From contig NZ_CP036348.1 in the NCBI RefSeq assembly GCF_007753095.1, forward strand, positions 2,790,001-2,854,000: DNA of 64,000 nt, given 5' to 3'. Source of the stretch: Rosistilla carotiformis (GTDB taxonomy: Bacteria; Planctomycetota; Planctomycetia; Pirellulales; Pirellulaceae). The notes beneath the pieces were generated by a model. The model worked only from the letters and a program-made list of their open reading frames with translations. It was not told where the DNA came from and ran no database searches. How positions within the stretch are numbered: position 1 is the first letter of the stretch; each line of letters starts with the position of its first letter. Position numbers and translations under genes: made by a program. Positions 45,526 to 56,188 of this stretch are shown piece by piece.

Positions 45526-46335
45526 GTGCCATTTGATCTGACCGGTTCGACAACATTGATCACAGGCGGCACCCAAGGCGTCGGCGCTGCGATCGCAACG
45601 GCGATCGCCGGTTCTGGCGGAAACGTGGTGCTGCACGGACTTCACGATGACGACGCGGCGCAGACGACGCTTGCCGCTTGCCGCGAAAAGGGAGTGACGG
45701 CGGACTTGGTGCTGGGCGATTTGGCTGGGCCGACCGAAGCTTGCGTGGGCCGCTTGTTCACCGCTGCGACCACTGCCCATCCGCAGATCGATCGCTTGGT
45801 CAATAACGCCGGAACGTTTATCGATGTTCCGTTTTTGGAAATGGATTTTGAGCGGTATCAGCGGACGATGCAGTTGAATGTTGCCGCCGGTTTCTTCCTG
45901 ACCCAGGCCTTCGCGCGGCGGTGGGTGGAACAGAAGACGCGCGGCCGCGTCTTGTTTACCGGGTCGATCAATGGCCAGTTGGCCGAACCGGATCACGTTG
46001 CCTACGACAGCAGCAAAGGGGCGGTGTTGGCGATGGTCAAGTCGATGTGTGTGGCGCTGGCGCCCTATGGAATCCGTGTCAATGGAATGGCCCCCGGGTT
46101 GGTGAAGACACCACTGACCGGAATCCTTGAAAGCGACCAAGACCTGGATGCCTGGATGCGTTTGCACACGCCCAATGGACGTGTTCCCGAAGCGTCTGCC
46201 TGTGGCGGAGCGGCGGTGTTTTTATTGAGCGACGAAGCGGAGCATGTCCATGGCCAGATGTTGTTGGTCGACGGCGGAATGAGCATCTGGCAACAGCCGG
46301 ATTTGCCATCGTCGTTGCGAGGCAAGCTGTCGTAA
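45526..46335 (+). CDS. Short-chain dehydrogenase/reductase
   Basis: A 269-residue classical SDR. The cofactor motif is TGGTQGVG (residues 13-20), NNAG lies at 93-96 and the catalytic set is Ser147, Tyr160, Lys164 (YDSSK). The C-terminal VDGGMSI segment is standard. The GTG at 45526 gives the normal N-terminus (PFDLTGSTTLITGG). The residue after the first strand is not a clear Asp or Arg, so NAD versus NADP preference cannot be read. Substrate unknown. Confidence 0.9.
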   Translation: MPFDLTGSTTLITGGTQGVGAAIATAIAGSGGNVVLHGLHDDDAAQTTLAACREKGVTADLVLGDLAGPTEACVGRLFTAATTAHPQIDRLVNNAGTFIDVPFLEMDFERYQRTMQLNVAAGFFLTQAFARRWVEQKTRGRVLFTGSINGQLAEPDHVAYDSSKGAVLAMVKSMCVALAPYGIRVNGMAPGLVKTPLTGILESDQDLDAWMRLHTPNGRVPEASACGGAAVFLLSDEAEHVHGQMLLVDGGMSIWQQPDLPSSLRGKLS

Positions 46336-46360
46336 CTCGAAAGGGACCTTTGCGGCGAAA

Positions 46361-46915
46361 CTAAATCGTCGAGACGGCCGATGGGTCGTTCGACGTCGTT
46401 TTTTCGCAGGTCGGCGCAAAGATTTTCAGGTCGTGCCGGGGCGATGCCAGCGGAGCGCTGTTGGGATAAAGCCGCTTGATGTAGTGTCGCCGGGAACTGG
46501 TCAGCAGGTGCCGTTGCCAGCCCCATCGGTCCAGCAGGCGTTCGGACAACCGGGCGTTACTGGCTTCGCAAACGATCGCGTCGGTACGTTTGATTTCGGC
46601 GATCGCGTCGAGCGTCAGCGCTGCGAGTCGCGCGGTGGCGAAACGGGTGCCGGGAGTCGAGACGACGTACTTCAGCACCAAAAAATTGGGCTGGCTCCAC
46701 AATTGATCGTAATACAGTCGGCAGACATCTTGCTGCGAATGGGAGTCGCGTCGGCGGTTGTCTCGCCAAACGCGTAACCGCGTGACCAGCGTGGGCCAGG
46801 GGCGCAAGTGAATCGAACTCAGGCAACCATCGCGGACTTCGATCACCCCGTGGTGGCGACGCTGCAGCGTCGCGGCGCCCTCTTCTAAATCGCAGACTGT
46901 CTCAAACAACGGCAT
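46361..46915 (-). CDS. Unknown protein, 184 residues
   Basis: A soluble protein I do not recognise. It has a regular alpha/beta look: strand VIEVRDGCLSSIHL, a long helical stretch around CRLYYDQLWSQPNFLVLKY, then ATARLAALTLDAIAEIKRTDAIVCEASN and LLDRWGWQRHLLTSSRRHYIKRLY. The last two segments recall the C-terminal part of a GNAT fold, but no acetyl-CoA motif is visible. The start at 46915 is chosen because a 29-residue extension looks random. It converges on the SDR gene (25 bases apart). Confidence 0.6.
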   Translation of the reverse strand: MPLFETVCDLEEGAATLQRRHHGVIEVRDGCLSSIHLRPWPTLVTRLRVWRDNRRRDSHSQQDVCRLYYDQLWSQPNFLVLKYVVSTPGTRFATARLAALTLDAIAEIKRTDAIVCEASNARLSERLLDRWGWQRHLLTSSRRHYIKRLYPNSAPLASPRHDLKIFAPTCEKTTSNDPSAVSTI

Positions 46916-47159
46916 CGCTGAATTCCTGGTTTCCGGTTCGATGTTTCCCGCGAAGTCCCCCGATGTCGATTTTGGAAACGGTTGGATCGGGGCAAGGTTC
47001 ACCGACCCGAATCGTCGTCAAAAACTTGGGGCCTTCCCGGCTTAGAAACATACGCCAGGCAGGTTCGCGATGACGCTACGGGGTGCGGAATTGAGCGTGA
47101 CGATCGGTGCAAGACAAACGGTCGTGTCGATTGCAACGATCGGGGACCGCAGGGAATAT

Positions 47160-47955
47160 TTATTGTTCCGCAGTGCTGGCGAAGAACTCCACGATCGTCG
47201 ACGTCTCGCCATCGTCGACCGAATCGCGACGCAGTTCCAGTTCGATCCCCTGGGCGTGGATGTCGACGATCGAGACGCTCGCTTCGCTGCCCCAAATCAC
47301 TTCGGCTTCGGCGGTGGGTTTGGGCCGTAGCGGTGGCACGAATCCGGCGAAGAGGGTGGCAACGCGTTGCCCCGGTTGGTACCGGACTCGCAACAAACCA
47401 TGCACTTCATCGACACCTTCGCGAGTGCTGCGTTGAATTCGTTGGTCGACATCGTCGGCCAGCGGTGGCGCATCGAGATCTTCGGTGCCCAGGTCCGCTT
47501 CGGCCGTCGGTCGCGAGATTCCGACCCGCTGTTGAAGCGTCGCAATCAGGTTGGGCAGAGTGGATTGGAATGGCCAGTTGATAAACAGGCAGGCGACTTC
47601 GCTGGCCAACAGCAGCAGCCAGATGAAAACCGTGGCGATCCAGCTGGGGTGGAGCGCGGTGAGCCAGAGCGTCAAGATGACGGCGGCTGGAGTGAAGGCA
47701 AACGGTAGCCAGCGGGGCGGGGTCGCCGAAGCCTGACGGCCGTCGCAGCCAGAACGCTGGGCCAGCCAACGTGCAACGTTGGTCGCTGCGATCAACAACA
47801 TACCCACCACCGCGATCTGCCAGCTGGAGACGCTGGCAGATTCACGTGCGAGGCCGCGGATAAACAGGATGACCGCCACGCCGTTCCAGGCCGCTAGCCA
47901 TATCGGCCAGCGGGATTCAAGCAACAGCGTGGGCAGCCGCGAGGAGCCCGGCGAT

Positions 47956-47975
<20 letters not shown>
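47160..47975 (-). CDS. Membrane protein with soluble C-terminal domain
   Basis: A 271-residue protein with about four hydrophobic helices in the first half ([68 protein letters not shown]). The last ~120 residues form a soluble domain starting at [20 protein letters not shown] recognise no family. Its start lies 20 bases inside the end of metK, so translation is likely coupled to it. Confidence 0.65.
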
Positions 47976-49140
<1,165 letters not shown>

Positions 49141-49442
49141 GAACGAGACTCCTGAGAATGTGTTGCAGAACGTTTGATTGGCTGGCAATTCTAGCTGACC
49201 GGTTCGACTTTGTGGACCCACGCAAAGATGGGATTTTCCGTAACCCGTGCCGCGTGCGCCGCCATCCGCACCGCGGGGCCTCCGCTGACGAGAATCGCCA
49301 ACAGCGCCAGTTATGCTAGCGAAATGTTGATCTTCCCTAAATCCGGGATCTCGATAGAATCCTTCGTCGCAGTGGAACGAGGCATGGACGTCTCTTGCGG
49401 GTTCCGCCGCGTTAATACGTGCAGATACATGGAGAGGCAGCA
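49141..49442. other. Divergent intergenic region upstream of metK
   Basis: About 300 bases between metK and a small secreted protein. I looked for SAM-I, SAM-II and related riboswitch cores on the minus strand and saw none. No other feature stands out. Confidence 0.5.
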
Positions 49443-49844
49443 ATGCGCAATATCTTTATCCTGGGCATCCTGGTGGTCGCGGCCTTTATGGCAGGCTGGT
49501 TCACGATCGATCGCGATGGTGAACAAACGACAATTAAAATTAATCGCGACGAAATCCGCCAAGATGCCAAAGTGGCGATCGAACGTGGCAAAGAGTATTT
49601 GGATCGCCAAAACCTCGTCCCGGGTGATAGCAGCCAGGCCAATTCGCTTTACAACACGGTGGAACGCGCCGCGTCGGAATTGCGTTACGTCAAGGAAGGT
49701 GGTGAGTACGGAACCCCCAGCGGTTACCAACCCCCTGCCTATCAGCCGGCTGGCGCTCCGGGACAGCTGCAATATCCCTACCCGACGGCAGCCCAGCCCC
49801 AGCCACAAGCGGCTCCCAGCGGGTTCAACCCCGCCCGATATTAG
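49443..49844 (+). CDS. Small membrane-anchored protein with Pro/Gln-rich tail
   Basis: A 133-residue protein with an N-terminal membrane anchor ([17 protein letters not shown], residues 4-20). A charged region follows ([24 protein letters not shown], predicted helix), then a tail rich in Pro, Tyr, Ala and Gln. I do not recognise it. AGAGG stands 5 bases upstream of the ATG at 49443, which decides the start. The tail composition suggests a flexible periplasmic arm. Confidence 0.7.
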   Translation: MRNIFILGILVVAAFMAGWFTIDRDGEQTTIKINRDEIRQDAKVAIERGKEYLDRQNLVPGDSSQANSLYNTVERAASELRYVKEGGEYGTPSGYQPPAYQPAGAPGQLQYPYPTAAQPQPQAAPSGFNPARY

Positions 49845-50064
49845 TCGCTTCCCCCGTGACGGGGCAGTTCCCCGCGATGGTGGGGACCATTCCGGCGACC
49901 TGCCCTACAATCGATGCAGCCATTTTGCTAAGTTATTGGCCACTCGGGGTTTCGCCCGCGTGGTTGAGGATGACACGCTTCTCGTTTGGCGCACTGGAGA
50001 AGCGGTGCCACGATTCAATCCAGCCGGGTGAGTTCGCCCCATTTGTTTCGTTTGTTCCGCGCCC

Positions 50065-51120
50065 GTGGCTAACGTTTTGATTCTGATCCTTAAAAGTGAC
50101 GCGACCGAGCCGCAGATCCAACATGTCATCGAACGTGTCGAATCGCTAGGTTTTGGTGCGCATCTGAGTCGCGGGACGTTTCGCACGATCGTTGGCCTGA
50201 TCGGTGATGAGCAACGGCTGCAATCCGAGCCGCTGAGTGCAATTCCAGGCGTCGCCGAAGTGGTTCCCGTGATGCCCCCCTATAAGCTTGCGTCTCTGGA
50301 TGCCCATCCCCAACCGAGCGTCGTCGATGTCGGTGGCGTTCCCGTGGGAGGCGGGCAGCTGGCGATGATCGCGGGTCCCTGCGCGGTCGAAGAGCCCGAT
50401 CGGATGCTGCGGATTGCCAAGGCTGTCAAAGCGGCGGGCGCCAACATCTTCCGTGGCGGCGCTTACAAGCCACGCACCAGTCCCTACAGTTTTCAAGGGC
50501 TGGGAGAAGAGGGGCTGAAGATACTGCGCGACGTTGGCGATGCGTGCGGGATGCCGATCGTGACCGAGGTGACCGACCCGCGAAACGTCGAAACCGTTGC
50601 GAAATACGCCGATCTGCTGCAGATCGGAGCCCGCAATATGCAAAATTTTGTGCTGCTGACCGAAGCGGGGCAAGCCAACAAACCGGTGCTGCTGAAACGT
50701 GGTATGAGCGCCACGATCGTCGATTGGTTGATGAGTGCCGAATATGTTTTGGCGCAGGGAAATCCCAACGTCATCCTGTGCGAACGCGGCATCAAGAGCT
50801 TCGACCCGTCGACGCGGAACCTGTTCGATGTCGCCGCGGTTCCGGTGGTCAAAGGCCTGAGCCATCTGCCGGTGATCGTCGATCCCAGCCATGCGACTGG
50901 CAAGCCGGCCTTGATTCCACCGTGTGCTTTGGCGGGAGTCGCTGCGGGGGCTGACGGCGTTCACATTGAAGTCCACGACGAACCGGAGGTCGCCAAAAGC
51001 GACGGACCGCAGGCGTTGCTGCCCGATCAGTACGCCGAAGTGGCTCAGCAGATTCGTCAGCTGGCCGCCTTGTTGGGCAAGTCGATCGCACCGTTGCCCG
51101 CTAGCAAGGCATCGGGGTAG
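50065..51120 (+). CDS. aroF: 3-deoxy-7-phosphoheptulonate synthase
   Basis: First enzyme of aromatic amino acid synthesis, joining PEP and erythrose 4-phosphate. The 351-residue protein has an N-terminal ferredoxin-like regulatory domain (residues 1-75, [20 protein letters not shown]) and a TIM barrel with [26 protein letters not shown] and DPSHATGK. This is the AroA-beta (DAHPS type I beta, FBD-linked) class of about 340-350 residues. The GTG at 50065 is the only start giving a complete regulatory domain; no ribosome-binding site is evident. Upstream of tpiA and secG on the same strand. Confidence 0.95.
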   Translation: MANVLILILKSDATEPQIQHVIERVESLGFGAHLSRGTFRTIVGLIGDEQRLQSEPLSAIPGVAEVVPVMPPYKLASLDAHPQPSVVDVGGVPVGGGQLAMIAGPCAVEEPDRMLRIAKAVKAAGANIFRGGAYKPRTSPYSFQGLGEEGLKILRDVGDACGMPIVTEVTDPRNVETVAKYADLLQIGARNMQNFVLLTEAGQANKPVLLKRGMSATIVDWLMSAEYVLAQGNPNVILCERGIKSFDPSTRNLFDVAAVPVVKGLSHLPVIVDPSHATGKPALIPPCALAGVAAGADGVHIEVHDEPEVAKSDGPQALLPDQYAEVAQQIRQLAALLGKSIAPLPASKASG

Positions 51121-51131
51121 CGGCGATCTCG

Positions 51132-51148
51132 CGGGAGCGAGGCTCCCG
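51132..51148 (+). repeat. Short hairpin after aroF
   Basis: CGGGAGC (51132-51138) pairs with GCTCCCG (51142-51148) over a three-base loop. It stands 11 bases after the aroF stop. No T run follows, so it is more likely a REP-type unit or mRNA end-stabiliser than a terminator. Confidence 0.4.
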
Positions 51149-51226
51149 AAATTGGGACATTGCCCGAAACGACGGATCTAAACCAAAATTACATTCGACA
51201 AATAAACAACCGACAGAGAGAAACCG

Positions 51227-51979
51227 ATGCGTAAACCATTCATTTGTGGTAACTGGAAGATGAACACACGCAGCGAATGTGGCGTGGCCCTGGCCAAAGC
51301 CGTCGCTGCTGGGATCCCTGCGGGAAGCCAAGTGGAAGTGGGCGTTTGCCCGCCGGCTTGTTATCTGGGTGCCGTCGGTTCTTCGATCGCGGGAAGTGCC
51401 GTGGGGCTTGGTGCACAAAACATGTTGGCCGAAGCTGACGGCGCATTCACGGGCGAAGTCAACTCCGCGATGCTGAACGACCTCGGTTGCCGATACGTCA
51501 TCCTGGGGCACAGCGAACGCCGTCAATTCTTCGGCGAAACCAGCGAAGGCGTCGCCAAGAAGACGCACGCTGCCTTGGCAGCGGGATTGGTGCCGATCGT
51601 CTGCGTCGGGGAAACGCTGGAAGAACGCGAGGGCAATCAAACCGAAGCGGTGGTCGCCCAGCAGATCGAAGGTTCGCTGGCCGGAATTTCGGCGGAACAG
51701 TTGCCAACCGTCGTGATCGCTTACGAACCCGTTTGGGCGATTGGTACTGGGAAGGTCGCATCGCCCGAGCAGGCCGAAGCGGTTCACGCCCACATCCGCA
51801 AGCTTTTGTCGGACAAATTCGGCAGCGAAGCCGCGGAACAAGTTCGCATCCAGTACGGTGGCAGCGTCAAGCCAGGCAATGCCGCTGAGCTGTTGGGACA
51901 ACCCAATATCGATGGCGCTTTGGTCGGCGGTGCTAGTCTGAAAGCGGAAGATTTCCTGGGAATCATCGCCGCGGCGTAA
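51227..51979 (+). CDS. tpiA: Triosephosphate isomerase
   Basis: Interconverts dihydroxyacetone phosphate and glyceraldehyde 3-phosphate. The 250-residue barrel has CGNWKMN with the catalytic Lys, the electrophilic His in LGHSERR, and the base Glu in VIAYEPVWAIGTGK. The phosphate loop reads IQYGGSVKPGN. The start codon follows a GAGAG-rich site. It is followed by secG, an arrangement common in bacteria. Confidence 0.97.
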   Translation: MRKPFICGNWKMNTRSECGVALAKAVAAGIPAGSQVEVGVCPPACYLGAVGSSIAGSAVGLGAQNMLAEADGAFTGEVNSAMLNDLGCRYVILGHSERRQFFGETSEGVAKKTHAALAAGLVPIVCVGETLEEREGNQTEAVVAQQIEGSLAGISAEQLPTVVIAYEPVWAIGTGKVASPEQAEAVHAHIRKLLSDKFGSEAAEQVRIQYGGSVKPGNAAELLGQPNIDGALVGGASLKAEDFLGIIAAA

Positions 51980-52096
51980 CTCAAAGGCTTCAGATTGCTG
52001 GCATGTTTGCAGCGAAACGCTGCGAGATTGCCGCGATCGACGTCAATTCAACCATGACGGCAAGCGTCAAACATTTCAAAAAACGGATTACTCACA

Positions 52097-52762
52097 ATGA
52101 CGGCATTGGTATTTGCAAGCATGACGGGCGTCTTCTTCGGGCTGACGCTCTCGTTCCTCTCCCTGTTCCTGATCCTGTTGGTCCTGGTTCAACGTGGCAA
52201 GGGGGGCGGTTTGACAGGTGCTTTGGGTGGTCCCGGTGGCCAAAGTGCGTTTGGCACCAAAGCGGGTGACATGTTCACCAAGATCACCTCGGTTGTTGCC
52301 TTGGTGTGGATTTTCCTGTGCGGTGCAAGTGTCTTCGTGATGGGTAACGCCCGCCCGATGGTCGATAACGCAGCGGTTGTCGAAAGCCCTTCGTTGGAAG
52401 GCCTTGATGTCGCTGGCGAAGCGGTTGAGGTCGAAGAAGTCGACGCGATCGCCCTGCCTGGTGACGCGGAAGAGGAAGCGGTCGCCGCACCCGCCGACAG
52501 CGAAGAGCCCGCCATGACCGAAGCACCGGCTGTCGAGGCTCCTAAGACCGAAGAGCCTAAGGCGGACGAACCTAAGCCCGAAGCTCCAAAAGCCGAAGAG
52601 ACCAAAGAAGAAGCTCCAAAGACGGACGAGCCGAAGGCTGAAGAAGCCAATGAAGAGGCTCCCAAGGCCGACGAGCCGAAGGTAGAAGAACCTAAGGAAG
52701 AAGCTCCGAAGGCAGAAGAGCCCAAGGCGGACGCTCCCGAGAGCGAAGAATCTGCGAAATAA
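52097..52762 (+). CDS. secG: SecG preprotein translocase subunit with long acidic repeat tail
   Basis: Small subunit of the SecYEG export channel. Residues 1-85 are a normal SecG: helix 1 (FLSLFLILLVLVQRGKGGG), the GGPGGQSAFGTKAGD loop and helix 2 (VVALVWIFLCGASVFVM). The remaining ~135 residues are almost entirely Glu, Ala, Pro, Lys and Asp, in repeats like EEPKADEPK/EEAPKAEEPK. Usual SecG is 70-120 residues, so the tail is an extension of more than the core's size. The tail's side of the membrane is not certain; its length suggests an extended, charged spacer. Confidence 0.88.
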   Translation: MTALVFASMTGVFFGLTLSFLSLFLILLVLVQRGKGGGLTGALGGPGGQSAFGTKAGDMFTKITSVVALVWIFLCGASVFVMGNARPMVDNAAVVESPSLEGLDVAGEAVEVEEVDAIALPGDAEEEAVAAPADSEEPAMTEAPAVEAPKTEEPKADEPKPEAPKAEETKEEAPKTDEPKAEEANEEAPKADEPKVEEPKEEAPKAEEPKADAPESEESAK

Positions 52763-53145
52763 GGCGGTTTGCGATGGCATGGTGCTCGCTGTGGCGGATC
52801 CCTTCTTCGAAGGGGGGATGCCGCAGGAAATCGAGCGCCGGTTCATCGCGATGCATGCTCGATGAACGCGAAAAACGAACAACGCTCCGATCGATCGGAG
52901 CGTTCTATTTTGGTAGAGCGAGCGAAGTCGTGAGCTAGATTTGACTTAGGTGCAGATGCAGTGGGGATATTTGCGTTCCCCGTCGCTGCACCCCCCGAAG
53001 AGGCTCCAACGGGGCGGGGCGACGTTCGGCGGCGCTTCCGCACCGACCTGCCCGCCCTGTCACGCTTTCGAGTCGACGACCGGCCATTGGCCTGCTGTGT
53101 TGATCAACGCAGCGATCTTCATTCATTTAGAAAAGCTGTTTTCCA
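52763..53145. other. Intergenic region between secG and yicC
   Basis: 383 bases. It contains the perfect palindrome at 52881-52904, likely the end of the secG transcript, and otherwise no gene. The final ~100 bases should carry the promoter of the yicC-gmk-rpoZ run. Confidence 0.55.
52881..52910 (+). terminator. Probable terminator after secG
   Basis: AACGCTCCGATC (52881-52892) is followed directly by its reverse complement (52893-52904), then CTATTTTGG. The perfect 24-base palindrome with a short T-rich tail fits an intrinsic terminator, though the uninterrupted palindrome could also be a protein-binding site. Confidence 0.6.
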
Positions 53146-54030
53146 ATGCTCCAAAGTATGACCGGCCAGGGACAAGCTCAATCGACGGGCGATCTGGGGA
53201 CCGTGAGCGTGGAGATCCGATCGGTCAACAACCGGGGGCTCAAGTTGTCGGCGCGGCTGGGGGACCAGATGAGTCGGTTGGAGCCGCTGGTCGATGCCGT
53301 CGTGCGTCAGCATCTGACTCGAGGTTCGGTGAATCTAAACGTCCGCTGGCAGCGGGCCGGATTGGCATCAGCTTATCGCATCAATCCGACCGCCCTGACG
53401 GCCTACTACCGCAGCGTTTCGGAGCTGCAGGCAAGTCTGGGGGAGACGGCGGCGATCGACCTGAGCCACCTCGCTTCGCTGCCTGGAGTGATTCAAGAGG
53501 CGGACGACCAAGCGATCGATCGCGACGCGATGTGGTCGCTATTGCAACCGGTGCTCGTTTCGGCGCTCGAAGATCTGAATCAGATGCGAGCGACCGAAGG
53601 GGCTTCGATGCTGGTCAGCCTGCAAGCCGATCTGGCTGAAATCGCGAAACACCTGGCGGAGATCTGTCGTCTGGCCCCGCGAATCGTTGACAATTATCGC
53701 GATCGGCTGGAAACGCGGATCGGCGAATTATTGCGGGAACGTGGCCTTGAGATCGCCAAAGTCGATCTACTGAAAGAGGTTCAGTTGTTCGCCGACCGGA
53801 CCGATATCAGCGAAGAGATCACGCGGCTGCAAAGCCATCTGCAAATGTTTAATGAAACCGTAGCCAGTGAACAGGCCAGCGGCCGGCGACTCGATTTTGT
53901 GATTCAAGAAATGTTCCGCGAGACCAACACGATCGGATCGAAGGCTAACGATGCAGAAATCGCAATGCATGTGGTCGACATGAAATGTGCGATCGAACGG
54001 ATGCGCGAACTGATTCAAAACATCGAATAA
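53146..54030 (+). CDS. yicC: YicC-family endoribonuclease-like protein
   Basis: A 294-residue protein with both halves of the family: N-terminal MLQSMTGQGQA...VEIRSVNNRGLKL and C-terminal DFVIQEMFRETNTIGSKANDAEI. The family has RNase activity in E. coli (YicC), and its place before gmk and rpoZ is widely conserved. Full length. First gene of the run. Confidence 0.94.
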   Translation: MLQSMTGQGQAQSTGDLGTVSVEIRSVNNRGLKLSARLGDQMSRLEPLVDAVVRQHLTRGSVNLNVRWQRAGLASAYRINPTALTAYYRSVSELQASLGETAAIDLSHLASLPGVIQEADDQAIDRDAMWSLLQPVLVSALEDLNQMRATEGASMLVSLQADLAEIAKHLAEICRLAPRIVDNYRDRLETRIGELLRERGLEIAKVDLLKEVQLFADRTDISEEITRLQSHLQMFNETVASEQASGRRLDFVIQEMFRETNTIGSKANDAEIAMHVVDMKCAIERMRELIQNIE

Positions 54031-54092
54031 GCGGCCGAACGATTGCCCGCGATAGCGTTATACGATTGGGCCGAAGCCCGCGAGAGATCAGC

Positions 54093-54695
54093 ATGAAAAC
54101 GACGACTGAAGGTCGCTTAATCATCATTTCCGGCCCCAGCGGTGCGGGGAAATCAACGGTCGTGAAATCGTTGATCCAGCAGTGCCCGTTGCCATTGGTG
54201 TTGAGCGTGTCGGCGACCACGAGGCCACCGCGGCCCAACGAACGGGACGGGCGGGAGTACTATTTCCTGACGACGCCGCAATTTGATGAACTCCGCAAAG
54301 ACGGCCAATTCTTGGAGTGCGAGGAGGTGTTCGGCCGGGGGCATTGGTACGGAACGCTGCGTCCTCAAGTCACCACTGGCTTAAAACAGGGTCAGTGGGT
54401 TATCTTAGAGATCGATGTTCACGGCGCGATGCGCGTGCTGGAGGACAAAGAACTGCAACCGATCACGATCTTTTTGCATCCCGGCGGGATCGAGGAATTG
54501 GAACAACGGCTTCGCGCCCGAGGCACCGAGTCGGAAGAAGCGATCACGCGACGCTTGGAAGTTTCCGTGGGCGAATTAGCCTTGATGCATCGTTATCGAC
54601 ACGAAGTGATCAATGACACGGTGGACCGTGCGACATCTGAAATCTGTGAAATACTGAAATCCTACCAGGAGCGGAACGCATGCTCGAAGAGCTGA
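54093..54695 (+). CDS. gmk: Guanylate kinase
   Basis: Phosphorylates GMP to GDP. The 200-residue kinase has the P-loop [11 protein letters not shown], the GMP-binding [19 protein letters not shown] and the later [10 protein letters not shown]. The start at 54093 (MKTTTEGRL) gives the standard length; the frame is open further upstream into yicC without homology. It overlaps rpoZ by 16 bases, so translation is coupled. Confidence 0.96.
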   Translation: MKTTTEGRLIIISGPSGAGKSTVVKSLIQQCPLPLVLSVSATTRPPRPNERDGREYYFLTTPQFDELRKDGQFLECEEVFGRGHWYGTLRPQVTTGLKQGQWVILEIDVHGAMRVLEDKELQPITIFLHPGGIEELEQRLRARGTESEEAITRRLEVSVGELALMHRYRHEVINDTVDRATSEICEILKSYQERNACSKS

Positions 54696-54943
54696 AAGAA
54701 GAAGAGATCGTCAACAAGGTTGGCGGTCGATTCAAGCTATCTACGTTGATTCAGAAGCGATTGGTGCAATTGAACCAAGGCAGTCGCGCGCTGGTGAATG
54801 TCGGCACCCACGATCGTATGCAGATCGTTTTGCAAGAAATCGTGCAGGACAAGATCTACCTGAATACATCGAACGAAGTCATGTCGGTCGACGACATGAA
54901 CATCGTCCCTGAAGGTCCCGATTTGGACGTCGGCGACCTGTAA
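54680..54943 (+). CDS. rpoZ: RNA polymerase omega subunit
   Basis: An 87-residue protein resembling Rpo[30 protein letters not shown] holds the core helices. The conserved position right after gmk supports it strongly. The C-terminus is acidic ([11 protein letters not shown]). The first 20 residues are divergent from E. coli, as expected outside proteobacteria. A strong terminator follows 28 bases after its stop. Confidence 0.9.
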   Translation: MLEELKEEEIVNKVGGRFKLSTLIQKRLVQLNQGSRALVNVGTHDRMQIVLQEIVQDKIYLNTSNEVMSVDDMNIVPEGPDLDVGDL

Positions 54944-54970
54944 GGCTTGCCAGCGTACTTGCGTAAAACG

Positions 54971-55010
54971 AAACGGATCGCCAAGAGAACTTGGCGATCC
55001 GTTTTTTCTT
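54971..55010 (+). terminator. Intrinsic terminator of the yicC-gmk-rpoZ operon
   Basis: AAACGGATCGCCAAG (54971-54985) pairs perfectly with CTTGGCGATCCGTTT (54990-55004) across an AGAA loop and runs into TTTTTTCTTT. This is the clearest terminator in the window. Confidence 0.93.
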
Positions 55011-55049
55011 TGGCTTGTCGCTGACCAACCGAACTGGCTCGGGCCGCGT

Positions 55050-56039
55050 TTACCGCAGCGGTTCGAAGATCACGGCGCGGGAGCGGTTGGCGGAGCGATA
55101 GGCCGGTTGGTGAGGAACACGCTGCCGGGCGTTTGCGCTGTCCAGCAGATGGGTGTCCTGTGGTACCAGCAGATCGTCCGGATTCGCCTCAAAGGGCGAT
55201 GGCCGAGCCGGTTGCGTAGGTGCGGAGTGTGGAGCTGCCGCAGGTGGCAAAGCCTGGATGTCTGGGATGTTCCCCATTTCTGGAACCGGTTGCGAATCAA
55301 TCGGTGGCGTCGCGGGGACGTTCCGTGGCGCTTTTGCCGGAGGTGCGAAGTTCGGTTGCGATTGGAACATGGGCGTTTCAGGTGGCGACACGTGCGCGGG
55401 AGCCGTGCTGCGTGGGGCTTGGTCCGAAGGTGAATCGGGTTCTTTACGCTGCTGGCTGGGCAGCTTGGGCAGCGGCAACCGGGCGTCATTGCTTCGCTTG
55501 GGGGCCGCGAATTGAGGCGATTCCACTGAAGGGAGGCCTTTGATCGATTCGGGGTCCAGCGCATCGAATGAAGTCGAATCGGAGGACTTTGGGAGTGCCT
55601 GCTCGACTTCTTTCTTGGGCGTGAACTTCCGCTCGGGTTTCGGCTGAGGTTCGTTGTATTCGCGAGGGATGCCGGCATCCGCGGGAGAAACGTATACCGG
55701 TTCGGGAGCCGCCAGTGTCGGTTCATGCTCCTGAATCGCGTTCTCTTCGTACATCGGCATGGATTCCATGACTTCGCCATTGGCATAGCCCGGCGAAACA
55801 TGATGATGCCCGGTGGGAGCGTAATGCATCGGCCCACAGGTGCCGCCACATTGGCATGCCCCTTGGCATTTGGGGCAGGCATGATAGCCCGGGCCGTAAC
55901 AGATGCCGTACTTGCGAGCCGTCGCGTTCCACACTTTGACCAACGGGTTCTTGGTAGCTTTTTCGTTGGCGTGCAGTTCAATGGCAAGTCCGTGGATCGC
56001 AAGCCAGGCGATCGACGCGTAAGTAAAAGCTGCTCTCAT
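55050..56039 (-). CDS. Secreted proline-rich protein with Cys cluster
   Basis: A 329-residue exported protein (signal peptide FTYASIAWLAIHGLAIELHA, cleavage after ~24). A short cysteine-rich block follows at about 47-68 (CYGPGYHACPKC, then CQCGGTC), then ~250 residues rich in Pro, Ala, Ser and Glu without a fold visible. The Cys cluster may bind metal or form disulphides. Unknown function; likely cell-envelope-associated. Confidence 0.72.
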   Translation of the reverse strand: MRAAFTYASIAWLAIHGLAIELHANEKATKNPLVKVWNATARKYGICYGPGYHACPKCQGACQCGGTCGPMHYAPTGHHHVSPGYANGEVMESMPMYEENAIQEHEPTLAAPEPVYVSPADAGIPREYNEPQPKPERKFTPKKEVEQALPKSSDSTSFDALDPESIKGLPSVESPQFAAPKRSNDARLPLPKLPSQQRKEPDSPSDQAPRSTAPAHVSPPETPMFQSQPNFAPPAKAPRNVPATPPIDSQPVPEMGNIPDIQALPPAAAPHSAPTQPARPSPFEANPDDLLVPQDTHLLDSANARQRVPHQPAYRSANRSRAVIFEPLR

Positions 56040-56188
56040 AACCCCGGTCCTTCAGACGCTGATGATACGGATGTCAGTGACAGTCATCGGCATCGGTACC
56101 CATCCAACCGAAAGCTGCTGGCGAAACCGGAGCAGGATTCTTAGCCAGGTCGACGAAGTTAGGTAGACCGCAACGATTGCGATATCGT

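Noticed and set aside
49141-49300. SAM riboswitch upstream of metK
   Set aside because: No SAM-I, SAM-II or SAM-IV core motif could be found on the minus strand.
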